NCBI RefSeq assembly: GCF_000169435.1
Contig: NZ_AAYB01000002.1
Span: 62,001 to 126,000 of the forward strand
DNA length: 64,000 bases
Direction of reading: 5' to 3'
Source of the DNA: Roseobacter sp. CCS2
GTDB taxonomy: Bacteria > Pseudomonadota > Alphaproteobacteria > Rhodobacterales > Rhodobacteraceae
This document shows, in pieces, positions 37,535 to 45,985 of the stretch. Both the position numbers and the translations under genes were made by a program. Below the pieces are notes generated by a model. The model had not been told where the DNA came from. It worked only from the letters and a program-made list of their open reading frames with translations, and did no database searches. Numbering within the stretch: position 1 is the first letter of the stretch; the number at the start of each line of letters is the position of its first letter.

Positions 37535-37993
37535 ATGGAATTAGACAGTATTGATCGCCGAATCCTTGGGGTTTTGCAGAAGAAAGGCCGCATGTCGAAT
37601 GCAGAGCTTTCTGATCTGGCGAACCTGTCTGCGTCGGCCTGTCATCGGCGCGTACAGCGGTTGGAAAAGGATGGATACATTCGCGATTATGTGGCGCTGC
37701 TGGACCCACGTAAAATGGGGCGGCCGACGACGGTGTTTGTCGAAATCACGCTGAGCGGGCAGACCGATGAGGTACTGGACGCGTTCGAAAAAGCAGTGGC
37801 AAGGGTGCCCGATGTGCTGGAGTGTCATCTGATGGCGGGCACGGCGGATTATCTGCTGAAGGTCGTGGCCGGCGACACAGAGGATTTCGCGCGCATCCAT
37901 CGGCGCTATCTGGCGGCATTGCCCGGCGTGGCGCAGATGCAGTCGTCTTTTGCGTTACGAACGGTCAGGCAGACAACGGCGTTGCCGGTTTGA
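37535..37993 (+). CDS. Lrp/AsnC family regulator, probable AldR
   Basis: 152 residues from ATG 37535; GAAGGA lies 11 bases upstream, whereas the in-frame GTG 37526 is too close to it. An HTH occupies residues about 3-55 (SIDRRILGVLQKKGRMSNAELSDLANLS...). A RAM ligand-binding domain follows (VLECHLMAGTADYLLKVVAGDTEDFARIH), with the Gly-rich effector loop. It is divergent from ald. In roseobacters and other proteobacteria this arrangement usually marks AldR, an alanine-responsive activator. The 137-bp gap has an A+T-rich stretch (37500-37516) suitable for Lrp-type binding, but no clean operator could be assigned. Confidence 0.88.
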   Translation: MELDSIDRRILGVLQKKGRMSNAELSDLANLSASACHRRVQRLEKDGYIRDYVALLDPRKMGRPTTVFVEITLSGQTDEVLDAFEKAVARVPDVLECHLMAGTADYLLKVVAGDTEDFARIHRRYLAALPGVAQMQSSFALRTVRQTTALPV

Positions 37994-38068
37994 GGACCTT
38001 CGCTACATGGCGCTATTGCAGTAGTGGTTTGGGATAGCTGGGTGGCGAATATATGTGGGAAAACTGCT

Positions 38069-38098
38069 TTGACATAATGTTGGCTTAATCCCTATCTA
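38069..38098 (+). promoter_or_regulatory. Sigma70-type promoter for the metalloprotease/lipoprotein pair
   Basis: TTGACA at 38069-38074 and TATCTA at 38093-38098 are separated by 18 bases, 58 bases before the protease start. A perfect -35 with a near-consensus -10 is uncommon in this G+C-rich background. Confidence 0.5.
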
Positions 38099-38155
38099 AT
38101 AGTCACTGTTGATTGGGCGGTCTTTTACAGGCCTTGAGTATAAGGTAGAGAGCCA

Positions 38156-39475
38156 ATGTGTTTGATGTGCGGGATACCAACCTGTAGTGCTTTTGAAGGT
38201 CAGCCGGAGTTGGCTGGTGCTGGAGATCGAAATTTTACAGGCGGCACAGCCGATGCGCCATTTGCATTTATTGAGGTAGGACTTTCCAGTGGCGGGTCTG
38301 CTATCACTAAATGGGGCGGTGACCGTTTTGGTGCCTCTGGCGGTACGGTAACCTACTCATCCAACATCTCGGGATTGAATGGCGGTTTGACAGGAGCAGC
38401 CTTAGCTGCATTTGAATCGGCAATTGAACTTGCGTTTGCAACTTGGGCAGCCTTGGCAAACATTACCTTTCAGGCTGTAAGCGGCGCTGCCGATATCGAA
38501 ATCAGAAGCGATTCTGTCGATGGAAACGGTGGGCCTGATGGAAACGTTTTGGGTTTCATGCGCCCCACAGATTTTGAGACTATTTTCGTTGGCGACGAGT
38601 TTGCTATTTTTGACGATGTTGAGATTGTATTTGATCGGGCCGAGAATTGGGCCGTAGACGGTGGTAGCGGGACCAGCTTCTTTGCTGTTGCCTTGCATGA
38701 AATTGGCCATGCTTTGGGTATGGATCATGTACCAAATGTGAGCGATGGTGGCACGCTGCAAAACATGAATCCAATCCTATCGACCGATGAACTGCAGAGT
38801 GGTGATATAGCTGGTATTGGCACGCTATACGGGGACCGCGAGTACAGCGACGGTGTTGATAATGTGAGTTTTGCGAAGGTGAACGTGGATACGGGTCAGG
38901 TAATCTTCTCAAAAGGTGGCAATGATAACGTCACGGGTACTGATTTCGGCGACAGCATCTACGGTGGTGCCGGTAACGACCATCTGTTTGGGGGCGGGGG
39001 CAACGACCGGTTGGTCGACACCCGCGGCGACAATGATATTGAAGGCGGTAACGGCGGTGATACGATCATTGGTGGTGCTGGTGCGATCGATGCTGACGGC
39101 AACAATGGTAACGATACGCTGATTGGTGGTATCGGTAATGATACACTGAATGGCGGTTCCGGCAACGATACGCTACGCGGGGATCCAAGCGGAAGCTTTA
39201 TCGCTGGTAACGACACCCTGATCGCCGGCTCTGGCAATGATGAGTTGGAAGGCGGCGGTGGTGCAGATACGTTCGTGTTCAGCCGGGCAAGCGGCAACAA
39301 CCGCATTCTTGATTTCGAAATTGGTGTGGATGAGATTGATCTGCAAGGCTTTGGCTTTAGCCAAGGTACATTGACCGATAACGGCACAAACAGCTTCTTT
39401 TCGTTCAACGCATCTGGTGTTGATTTTGATTTGACGATTGAAGGTGTCATCGTCTCTGCCGAGGATTTTATCTAA
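38156..39475 (+). CDS. RTX-type M10 zinc metalloprotease (serralysin/matrixin-like)
   Basis: 439 residues. The zinc motif HEIGHALGMDH gives ligands His181, His185 and His191 with catalytic Glu182, and a Met-turn candidate (LQNMNPIL) lies about 25 residues later. From about residue 255 onward there are RTX nonapeptides of GGxGNDxL type (GGAGNDHLFG, GGIGNDTLNG, GGSGNDTLRG) that bind calcium. The last 60 residues (VDEIDLQGFGF...EGVIVSAEDFI) resemble a type I secretion signal. There is no Sec signal; the MCxxC start is frequent in RTX proteases of this group. It is secreted by an ABC-type exporter not encoded here. The stop overlaps the next start (TAATG). Base composition is lower in G+C than neighbouring housekeeping genes. 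Confidence 0.9.
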   Translation: MCLMCGIPTCSAFEGQPELAGAGDRNFTGGTADAPFAFIEVGLSSGGSAITKWGGDRFGASGGTVTYSSNISGLNGGLTGAALAAFESAIELAFATWAALANITFQAVSGAADIEIRSDSVDGNGGPDGNVLGFMRPTDFETIFVGDEFAIFDDVEIVFDRAENWAVDGGSGTSFFAVALHEIGHALGMDHVPNVSDGGTLQNMNPILSTDELQSGDIAGIGTLYGDREYSDGVDNVSFAKVNVDTGQVIFSKGGNDNVTGTDFGDSIYGGAGNDHLFGGGGNDRLVDTRGDNDIEGGNGGDTIIGGAGAIDADGNNGNDTLIGGIGNDTLNGGSGNDTLRGDPSGSFIAGNDTLIAGSGNDELEGGGGADTFVFSRASGNNRILDFEIGVDEIDLQGFGFSQGTLTDNGTNSFFSFNASGVDFDLTIEGVIVSAEDFI

Positions 39476-40302
39476 TGCAAGCGACATTTCTGCGTGGCCT
39501 TTGCGCTACAATCATAACTTCTGGACTTGTCGCCTGCGGTGGTGGTGGTGGTGGTGGTGGTAACACTGCCTCTGACGGCACAAGGCCTGATGATCCGGCG
39601 GCGAATTTTCCCGGCAGCGTTTCAGCCGAGCTAGATGATACAAGTGCTTTGGGTGAAGCAGGCATGGCCTATGTTTTGTTGGATGGACAAATATTGCGGG
39701 AAAGCGACCGGGTCAGCATTCGCTATAGCGATGGCTTGGTGAGCGGTGGCTTGGTGAGAGAGCAGAGCATCAGTGATACCGATGCTTTCATCAACCCTGC
39801 GAATGGGGAATTCTCGCGTATTGTCCGCATTAGCAGTGACAATTTGTTTGGTGTTGTTGGTCTGGATATTCAGGATGGCGACCTGCCGACCAGTGGAAAC
39901 ACGAACTACAACCAAGGTTGGGTCGGAATGACCGCTATTTTTGAAGATGATGTTCTCGTCCTTGAAGGCGATGCTACCTTTACGGTGGCTTGGAGTGGTA
40001 CAGGCGACATTGACGGTAGTTTTAGAAACCTATCCGGTACAGATTCAGACGATGCAAACGTCTCAAATGTTGGTACGATCGTTCTAAATAACGGGATAAT
40101 CAGTGGCGATAACTTCGACTTTGCAGGTAGTACCGTAAGCGGAACAGGGGTATTCGCGTCTCTTGGCGGTTCTGGCACCTCCTCATCTACAACGGGTACA
40201 TTTTTTGGCCCGCAGGCGAATGAGTTAGGCGGTGTCATTTTGATTGACGATTTGCCGAACGATATTCAGGTTTCCGGCGCGTTTCAGGCGGACTCCAATT
40301 AA
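39475..40302 (+). CDS. TbpB-like surface lipoprotein coupled to the protease
   Basis: 275 residues. The lipobox LVAC is at about residues 18-21, followed by a flexible run of eight glycines. The C-terminal third is an eight-stranded-barrel-like region of the transferrin-binding-protein-B type: VSGTGVFASLGGSG, then GTFFGPQANELGGVILID and a final VSGAFQAD. The start codon shares one base with the protease stop, so the genes are translationally coupled. In other bacteria such barrels bind host proteins or act as handles for surface lipoprotein export. No export partner (Slam-like) or TonB receptor is adjacent. It could be a binding partner, inhibitor or presenter for the protease; none of these is proven. 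Confidence 0.75.
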   Translation: MQATFLRGLCATIITSGLVACGGGGGGGGNTASDGTRPDDPAANFPGSVSAELDDTSALGEAGMAYVLLDGQILRESDRVSIRYSDGLVSGGLVREQSISDTDAFINPANGEFSRIVRISSDNLFGVVGLDIQDGDLPTSGNTNYNQGWVGMTAIFEDDVLVLEGDATFTVAWSGTGDIDGSFRNLSGTDSDDANVSNVGTIVLNNGIISGDNFDFAGSTVSGTGVFASLGGSGTSSSTTGTFFGPQANELGGVILIDDLPNDIQVSGAFQADSN

Positions 40303-41513
40303 TCCTCTTTAACCTGCTCGTCCGGTTCGGGCGTCAGCCCATAGGGTCGCGCTAGGTTCCAGATGTGTTTTGGCACCATGTTTTTGATCTTTGCGGGCTC
40401 TTCCCGCCGCAGATGCAGGATGGTTTCTGCTGCTTTCATCTCGACCCGTGCGCGGGCGAACTCAACGCCGCGCGGGCCGATCCGGGGCATCAGCCAGCCC
40501 ATGATCCCGCGAAGCCAGCTGGGCATCCGTCGCAAGGGCAATCCGCCTGCGGCGAGCCTTGTGTTTTCGACGAAACCTTTGACTGATCCTGCCCTTTTTC
40601 CCCGCGATCCGGGCGGGGCGAGCGTGACTTCATCGCCAAGGCTTGCCAGCATTTCCGCCCCGCGGTCATTGCGCACGATCAGCCATTGGTCGCCTTCGCC
40701 TGCCATGTAGCCTACCGTGATGTCCGCCAGCCGGTTGGTGTAGTCCACGCAGGTGCGGCAGGTGGTTGGAAAGAAGTCAGCGGGAAGATCCGAGAGGGGG
40801 AGTTTCAGGAAGGGGATCAGCCGTTGCGTGCCGTCGGTGAACCGCAACTCTACGTGATAATCGGCGCGGAATTCAAGGTAGGTGACAGTTTCGGGGGCGT
40901 CGGTGAGGCGGGCAAGGAAGCTGTGGAAGTTTTCCGTTGTCGTGTTGTCAGAACAGGGTGTGCCGATGACGTAGATCCGCTCAAACCCAAGGTCCGCTTC
41001 CAGCGCGCGCAGGGCGTAGATCTGGCAGGGGATGCCGATCACGGCGATCTTGCGGTGACCGGCTGCGTGTGCAGGTTCCAACAGGGCGAGCAGGGGCGCA
41101 TAGCCCATGCGCATGCCGCGCGCGTGTTTCATATCAGCCGCTTTGGTGATGATCGCAGGGCGGGGGCGCCATTTATCGGCGTCATCGGGAACCATTGTGA
41201 GGACGGCATCAACCGCACCGGTTTCCAGCAAGCGTTCAGCGAAGCGCGTGGTCAGCCCGGTCCATTGTGCGCCGTCGCGCGCGGGGATGAGGGCGGCGCG
41301 GTACATGGCTTGGGTGACGCCAAAGAACTGTTCATCCCCGTCGCTTTGCGCGGGGCGACCGTGGATAGCGGCCTCGGCTGCTGGGTAGTCGGGTTTGATG
41401 AATTGGCAGGCTTTGCCACAGGCCGATGGATCGGCCATGCGCGAGACACCGCAATCGGTGCAAAGACCGCGCGGGGCAGGGGTGGCAAATTGGGGTGAGG
41501 CGGGTTTCGTCAT
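40299..41513 (-). CDS. FrhB/BciB-like flavo-iron-sulfur protein
   Basis: 404 residues of the coenzyme F420 hydrogenase beta-subunit superfamily. N-terminal cysteines (GLCTDCGVSR...CGKACQF) and a later CRTCVDY offer iron-sulfur ligands. The central domain has PCQIYALRAL and VIGTPCSDNTTTENF. The segment CxxCVDYTNRLADITVGYMAG closely recalls BciB (divinyl chlorophyllide 8-vinyl reductase) and plant 7-hydroxymethyl-chlorophyll reductase. No bacteriochlorophyll gene is in the window, so a pigment role is only possible, not shown. It overlaps the end of the lipoprotein gene tail-to-tail by four bases. Confidence 0.8.
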   Translation of the reverse strand: MTKPASPQFATPAPRGLCTDCGVSRMADPSACGKACQFIKPDYPAAEAAIHGRPAQSDGDEQFFGVTQAMYRAALIPARDGAQWTGLTTRFAERLLETGAVDAVLTMVPDDADKWRPRPAIITKAADMKHARGMRMGYAPLLALLEPAHAAGHRKIAVIGIPCQIYALRALEADLGFERIYVIGTPCSDNTTTENFHSFLARLTDAPETVTYLEFRADYHVELRFTDGTQRLIPFLKLPLSDLPADFFPTTCRTCVDYTNRLADITVGYMAGEGDQWLIVRNDRGAEMLASLGDEVTLAPPGSRGKRAGSVKGFVENTRLAAGGLPLRRMPSWLRGIMGWLMPRIGPRGVEFARARVEMKAAETILHLRREEPAKIKNMVPKHIWNLARPYGLTPEPDEQVKED

Positions 41514-41628
41514 AGCGAGAGTTTAAGAGGGTGACGGGGCGTGTCTAGGTTATTCGGGAAAGGCAGGGATGCGTGACGAACAGAGCTTTCTCTGCGACTG
41601 CGCCAATAGCTGCTGGTGGCGCAGACCT

Positions 41629-42015
41629 TTAGAACATACCGTTATCATTCGCACTGTGATCCGGCAGGATTTGCAGCACATCCCAGTGCTCAATGATTTT
41701 CCCGTCATGATCCAGCCGAAAGATGTCGATACCGGCATACTCCAGTCCTGCGGGCCAAATCTGGTGGCAGTGCAGGATCACGTGCTGTTCATCAGCAAAC
41801 GCGCGTTTTATGTCGACGCGTTTGCAGGGATAGTCTTTGGCCATCTTTTCAAAATAGGCGATGAACGCGTCCTTGCCGTCGCCCACGTGTGGGTTGTGCT
41901 GGATGTACTCCGCGCCTGCATATATCGCGATTGCGTCGGCTGGGCGGCAGTCATTGAACATCATCTCATAGAACGCGATGACATTGGCTTTGTCGGTCTC
42001 AGGTGTTCGTGTCAT
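41629..42015 (-). CDS. SnoaL/NTF2-like protein, single domain
   Basis: 128 residues from the ATG at 42015, which has GAGGAAAG just before it; the longer frame runs into the upstream gene. It is a cone-shaped NTF2-like domain of the SnoaL type: YIQHNPHVGDGKDAFIAYFEKM, then DIFRLDHDGKIIEHWDVLQ. The QHNP...GDG and GKIVEHWD motifs are shared with the next gene upstream. Such proteins are small enzymes or binding proteins of unknown substrate. It is the second gene of a probable operon divergent from an HxlR regulator. Confidence 0.85.
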   Translation of the reverse strand: MTRTPETDKANVIAFYEMMFNDCRPADAIAIYAGAEYIQHNPHVGDGKDAFIAYFEKMAKDYPCKRVDIKRAFADEQHVILHCHQIWPAGLEYAGIDIFRLDHDGKIIEHWDVLQILPDHSANDNGMF

Positions 42016-42073
42016 GACGCTTCTTTCCTCATAGCAAGGCACTCTCTGTCCTACGACAGAGAGTGCCCGGTTG

Positions 42074-42844
42074 TTAGAATTTACCGTTGTCGTGCGGCAT
42101 CTCCGCAGGGATTTCAGACACCGTATCCCAGTGTTCAACGATCTTGCCGCCATCAATGCGGAACAGATCGAAGAACGCGGTGGGTGTTTCGCCAATAGTC
42201 CCTTCGGATGCGGCAAACACGAAGTTGCCTTCGGCTACTACAATATGCGTTTCAGCATAGGCCATCGGCTGGCCTGCTTCGGCCATCGCAGTCAAAGCGG
42301 CCCCAAGACCATCCAGACCATCGCCCACCATCGGATTATGCTGAAGATAGAGGTCGGGCGAGATGTAGTCGGTGATCCGATCAGGTGCGGCGCCTTGCAA
42401 CACGTCCGCGATAAACCCTTCGACAAGTGCTTTGTTGTCGGCTGTCAAATCAATATCGACCACCTCTGTTGGGCCATCGGTCATGGTCCGACCTGAAACG
42501 GTCTTGGCAGGCGGCACCTGAAGGTTATCCCAATGTTCGACCACTTGACCGTCCGCGACGCGGAACACATCAAAAGCCACAAAAATCTCGGACCCTAAGG
42601 CCTGCGCATTGTCATAGGTGTTGTGCAGCACAACCATGTCGCCCTCGGTGATGACCCGGTGTGTCGTCAGCGTGATCCCGCTTTCTTCCAACACAGGAAT
42701 AAACCCAAGGATGGGATCAGCCCCGGTTGGCACGGCCACGTTGTGTTGGATGTAATCGGGCGCGAGCAGCCCCTGCGCCGTTTCGACATCGAAGTCGGTA
42801 AAGATTGCGGCCACTGCGGCCAATACGAGTTCCTGTGCGGTCAT
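42074..42844 (-). CDS. Tandem SnoaL/NTF2-like domain protein
   Basis: 256 residues from the ATG at 42844 (AAAGGAATACC upstream). Two consecutive SnoaL-like domains are visible, at about residues 1-125 (YIQHNVAVPTGADPIL, then DVFRVADGQVVEHWDNLQ) and about 130-256 (LYLQHNPMVGDGLDGL, then DLFRIDGGKIVEHWDTVSE). Each resembles the single domain of the neighbouring gene, so duplication and fusion are evident. No signal peptide is present. The first copy has lost the GDG turn. Function is unknown. Confidence 0.85.
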   Translation of the reverse strand: MTAQELVLAAVAAIFTDFDVETAQGLLAPDYIQHNVAVPTGADPILGFIPVLEESGITLTTHRVITEGDMVVLHNTYDNAQALGSEIFVAFDVFRVADGQVVEHWDNLQVPPAKTVSGRTMTDGPTEVVDIDLTADNKALVEGFIADVLQGAAPDRITDYISPDLYLQHNPMVGDGLDGLGAALTAMAEAGQPMAYAETHIVVAEGNFVFAASEGTIGETPTAFFDLFRIDGGKIVEHWDTVSEIPAEMPHDNGKF

Positions 42845-42885
42845 TTTGGTATTCCTTTCAACCATTGTGTATGCGTGATTCTTTA

Positions 42886-42921
42886 AGTATCAAATCTGCA
42901 CTAGGTATCAATTACGCACTA
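42886..42921. promoter_or_regulatory. Tandem 18-bp direct repeats in the SnoaL-HxlR divergent promoter
   Basis: AGTATCAAATCTGCACTA (42886-42903) is followed without gap by GGTATCAATTACGCACTA (42904-42921). Thirteen of 18 positions match. They lie between divergent start codons (42844 and 42936), the expected place for HxlR operator half-sites. Confidence 0.45.
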
Positions 42922-42935
42922 TTAAGGAACTAGGT

Positions 42936-43307
42936 ATGCTCGAGGTAACCGCACTGACGAAAGAAGAGGCCGAAAGCTGTCCGGTTCGGCAGGTTTTGTC
43001 GAAAGTTACAGGCAAATGGCAGGTGCTGATCGTGCTGACCCTTGAAGATGGCACCCTAAGGTTCGGTGAGTTGAAGCGAACCATTGGTGACATCACACAG
43101 CGCGTTTTGACTGAAAACCTGCGCAGCCTTGAAAGGGACGGCTATTTGACACGGGAGGTAGACCCGGGACCACCCCTAGCCGTCCGCTATACTTTGACAG
43201 ACATAGGTGAAGAGCTGCTACCGCTGCTTAAGGCCCTGACAGCCTGGGCGGCAAGTCGCCACAGCGATGTCGCAAGATCACGCAAGGCATTCGACAGCAG
43301 GGTCTAA
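42936..43307 (+). CDS. HxlR family transcriptional regulator
   Basis: 123 residues with the HxlR-type winged helix: CPVRQVLSKVTGKWQVLIVLTLEDGTLRFGELKR, then ITQRVLTENLRSLERDGYLTRE and VRYTLTDIGEELLPLL. One cysteine precedes the HTH at the position used for redox or electrophile sensing in HypR/YodB-type members. It is divergent from the SnoaL-like pair and probably represses it and itself. Confidence 0.9.
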   Translation: MLEVTALTKEEAESCPVRQVLSKVTGKWQVLIVLTLEDGTLRFGELKRTIGDITQRVLTENLRSLERDGYLTREVDPGPPLAVRYTLTDIGEELLPLLKALTAWAASRHSDVARSRKAFDSRV

Positions 43308-43484
43308 CAGTGACGCATCCGATTTCTGCCATTCAGGCATAGCGTAGCATCTGTCACCTCTTACGCAAACCGGCCGCACGCCTTTTGATCGTGGTTTCAA
43401 TCCATCGCCCATATAGACGCCCGCCCCCTTTCCCTTGATCCACCCACAGGCTAAAGGGACGTATCTGAAACAAGGAGCAGCCAA

Positions 43485-44507
43485 ATGGGCTATCGAATCG
43501 TCGTCGTGGGTGCCACTGGAAACGTGGGCCGCGAAATGTTGAATATTCTTGAAGAGCGGGCGTTCCCGGTTGACGAGCTTGCCGTGTTGGCCAGCCGGAA
43601 ATCGTTGGGCACTGAAGTCAGCTTTGGCGAGAAAACATTGACGACGAAAGACCTTGATACCTTTGATTTCACGGGCTGGGATATGGCGCTGTTTGCTGTT
43701 GGTTCAGAAGCCACAAAGAAGTACGCACCGCAGGCCGCGAAAGCTGGGTGTGTCGTGATCGATAACTCTTCGCTTTATCGTTATGATGTGGATGTGCCGT
43801 TGATCGTGCCAGAGGTGAACCCGCAGGCGATCCATGGGTATGCCAAGAAAAACATCATTGCGAACCCCAATTGTTCGACCGCACAGATGGTTGTCGCGCT
43901 CAAGCCATTGCATGATCGCGCGACGGTTAAGCGTGTTGTCGTCAGCACGTATCAGTCTGTTTCCGGCGCTGGCAAAGGTGGCATTGATGAGCTGTGGGAC
44001 CAGACAAAGTCGATGTATAACCCCACCGATGACAAACCCCCCAAGCAGTTCACCAAGCAGATCGCTTTTAACGTGATCCCGCATATTGATGCCTTCATGG
44101 ACAGCGGTGAGACCAAGGAAGAGTGGAAGATGGTCGCGGAGACCAAAAAGATCGTTGATCCCAAGATCAAGGTGACCGCCACTTGTGTGCGCGTGCCGGT
44201 GTTTGTCGGCCACTCTGAGGCCGTGAATATCGAGTTTGAGGATTTCTTGGACGAGGATGAAGCGCGCGATATCCTGCGCGAGGCCCCCGGTGTCATGGTG
44301 ATCGATAAGCGCGAAGATGGGGGGTATGTCACCCCTATTGAATGTGTCGGTGACTTTGCGACGTTCATCAGCCGGATCCGTCAGGACAGCACGATTGATA
44401 ACGGTCTGAACCTGTGGTGCGTGTCTGACAACCTGCGCAAGGGTGCTGCATTGAACGCGGTCCAGATTGCAGAACTGCTGGGACGCGAGTGCCTGAAAAA
44501 GGGCTGA
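43485..44507 (+). CDS. asd: Aspartate-semialdehyde dehydrogenase
   Basis: 340 residues, usual length. The N-terminal NADP-binding motif VVGATGNVGREML, the active-site Cys in NPNCSTAQMV, and the substrate-binding Arg in TCVRVPVFVGHSEAVN are all present. It reduces aspartyl phosphate to aspartate semialdehyde in lysine, threonine, methionine and diaminopimelate synthesis. AAGGAG precedes ATG 43485. A terminator follows at once, so the gene is probably monocistronic. Confidence 0.97.
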   Translation: MGYRIVVVGATGNVGREMLNILEERAFPVDELAVLASRKSLGTEVSFGEKTLTTKDLDTFDFTGWDMALFAVGSEATKKYAPQAAKAGCVVIDNSSLYRYDVDVPLIVPEVNPQAIHGYAKKNIIANPNCSTAQMVVALKPLHDRATVKRVVVSTYQSVSGAGKGGIDELWDQTKSMYNPTDDKPPKQFTKQIAFNVIPHIDAFMDSGETKEEWKMVAETKKIVDPKIKVTATCVRVPVFVGHSEAVNIEFEDFLDEDEARDILREAPGVMVIDKREDGGYVTPIECVGDFATFISRIRQDSTIDNGLNLWCVSDNLRKGAALNAVQIAELLGRECLKKG

Positions 44508-44525
44508 TCGTGCCAAAAGATAATC

Positions 44526-44553
44526 AAGGGCGCCCTTTTGGGCGTCCTTTTTG
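44526..44553 (+). terminator. Intrinsic terminator after asd
   Basis: AAGGGCGCCC (44526-44535) pairs with GGGCGTCCTT (44540-44549) through one G-T pair around a TTTT loop, then runs into TTTG. It begins 18 bases after the asd stop. Confidence 0.82.
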
Positions 44554-44696
44554 TTTGCAGGTTTAGATTTGTCTGGTTGAGGCCCTGCATCTGTTGGCTT
44601 GCTGGTGCCGACACGGTATTCAAGCGGTTGGTGGCCCGCTATGCTGCCTGCAAAATGCAATTTCATTTCTTTTATGCTTTCTGAGAGGGCTCACCT

Positions 44697-45773
44697 ATGG
44701 CGATTTTTGAGTTTGGCATTTGGTCGACCACCAATCTGCTGGGTGGCACACCGATTGGCACAGGCCAAACCAATGGTAATGCGCAAAATGGCGATACCTT
44801 TACGATTGGCACCGAGGACGCCCAGACGATCGTGGTCGATGATCAGGATGATGGCGTGTTCGAGGATAACACCAATCAAAATCAGTTTCTAAACGAGTCG
44901 CTGACGGTCAATGGTTTCACCTATCCGCCTGGAACACAGGTCCAGAACGAATTCATTATGCAAACCGATGTTCCTGATCCTGATGGTGGCTTTGTTCAGA
45001 TTATCGTGCTGCGGTTTAACCCACCGGGGAACGGCAACAGTGATCTATCGACCACAGCCTATACGCTGACCGGGCCGATCCCGGAGGGCACGACCTTTGA
45101 AATCACCGGCGTAAGTAACAATGTAACCGGTGCCGGTGCCCCCCCTTATCCATCCTTTATCTGCTTTGCTGCCGGAACGATGGTTCAGACGGACACGCAA
45201 GAGGTGCCGATTGAAACGCTGGTGGCTGGTGATTTGGTCATGACCCTTGATCATGGGTTGCAGCCTGTCCGCTGGGTGGGCCTCCGATCTTTGAACCCGG
45301 CCGAACTGTCGCAAAACCCGCATTTGCGTCCGATCCGCATTGCGGCGGGTACATTCGCCGCAGGCGTGCCTGCGCGGGATTTGCTTGTGTCGCCGCAGCA
45401 CCGCATCTTTGTGCGTTCAAAAATCGCGATGCGCATGTTTGACGAAACCGAGGTGTTGGTGCATGCCAAACACCTGTTGGACCTGCCGGGTGTTGCAGTC
45501 GCAGATGATTTGCAAGAGGTAACCTATGTGCATGCCATGTGCGATGATCACGAGATTATCTTGGCTGATGGCGCCTATGCCGAAACGCTTTACACCGGTA
45601 CAGAGGCGATAAAAGTGTTAACCCCCGATGCCCGCGCAGAGATTGCCGAAGTGTTCGGAGAAGTCCCTTATCTAGAGCGATCCTTGGCGCGCCCATCCCC
45701 AAAAGGCCGGTTGTCGCGCAAGTTGGTCGAGCGTCATGTGAAGAACAACAAATCTTTGCTGCAAGAGCTTTAG
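44697..45773 (+). CDS. Hint (Hedgehog/intein) domain protein
   Basis: 358 residues. Residues about 155-300 form a Hint module: FAAGTMVQTDTQEVPIETLVAGDLVMTLDHG is block A-like, with a Cys immediately before it (ICFAAGT), and VSPQHRIFV plus an H-bearing late segment complete it. The N-terminal 150 residues are Asp/Asn/Gly-rich and acidic, similar to extracellular RTX-associated regions. The protein ends in a basic tail (RHVKNNKSLL). No obvious C-extein exists, so cleavage or cholesterol-like transfer rather than splicing would be expected, if active. Such proteins are numerous in Rhodobacteraceae and are thought to be secreted; their role is unknown. Confidence 0.82.
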   Translation: MAIFEFGIWSTTNLLGGTPIGTGQTNGNAQNGDTFTIGTEDAQTIVVDDQDDGVFEDNTNQNQFLNESLTVNGFTYPPGTQVQNEFIMQTDVPDPDGGFVQIIVLRFNPPGNGNSDLSTTAYTLTGPIPEGTTFEITGVSNNVTGAGAPPYPSFICFAAGTMVQTDTQEVPIETLVAGDLVMTLDHGLQPVRWVGLRSLNPAELSQNPHLRPIRIAAGTFAAGVPARDLLVSPQHRIFVRSKIAMRMFDETEVLVHAKHLLDLPGVAVADDLQEVTYVHAMCDDHEIILADGAYAETLYTGTEAIKVLTPDARAEIAEVFGEVPYLERSLARPSPKGRLSRKLVERHVKNNKSLLQEL

Positions 45774-45985
45774 AAACCCGCGGTTTACGCATGTGTGGTC
45801 GATCAGCCTGACCTAAAATCGGATGGTGCATTGGCACCGGTCCTTGCCTGGCGCGAGGCATGTTCGGAATTTATGGCGGCTTGGGTATGTTTCAGTTTGT
45901 CATTCTTCGTGAGGTGTCGTCGCGACGGAGCCAGCGCTGTCTTTCGTTGAACGCTCGTATCTGATCACAACAGGAGGACACGGAT

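Noticed and set aside
37398-37709. N-terminal extension of alanine dehydrogenase to 476 residues
   Set aside because: It would overlap the divergent regulator gene, and the ATG at 37397 has a perfect AAGGAGG and gives the standard 372-residue enzyme.
38931-39250. DNA-level GGTGGT/GGCAAC repeats as a microsatellite or CRISPR-like array
   Set aside because: They are codons of RTX calcium-binding nonapeptides in the metalloprotease; there are no unique spacers of constant length.
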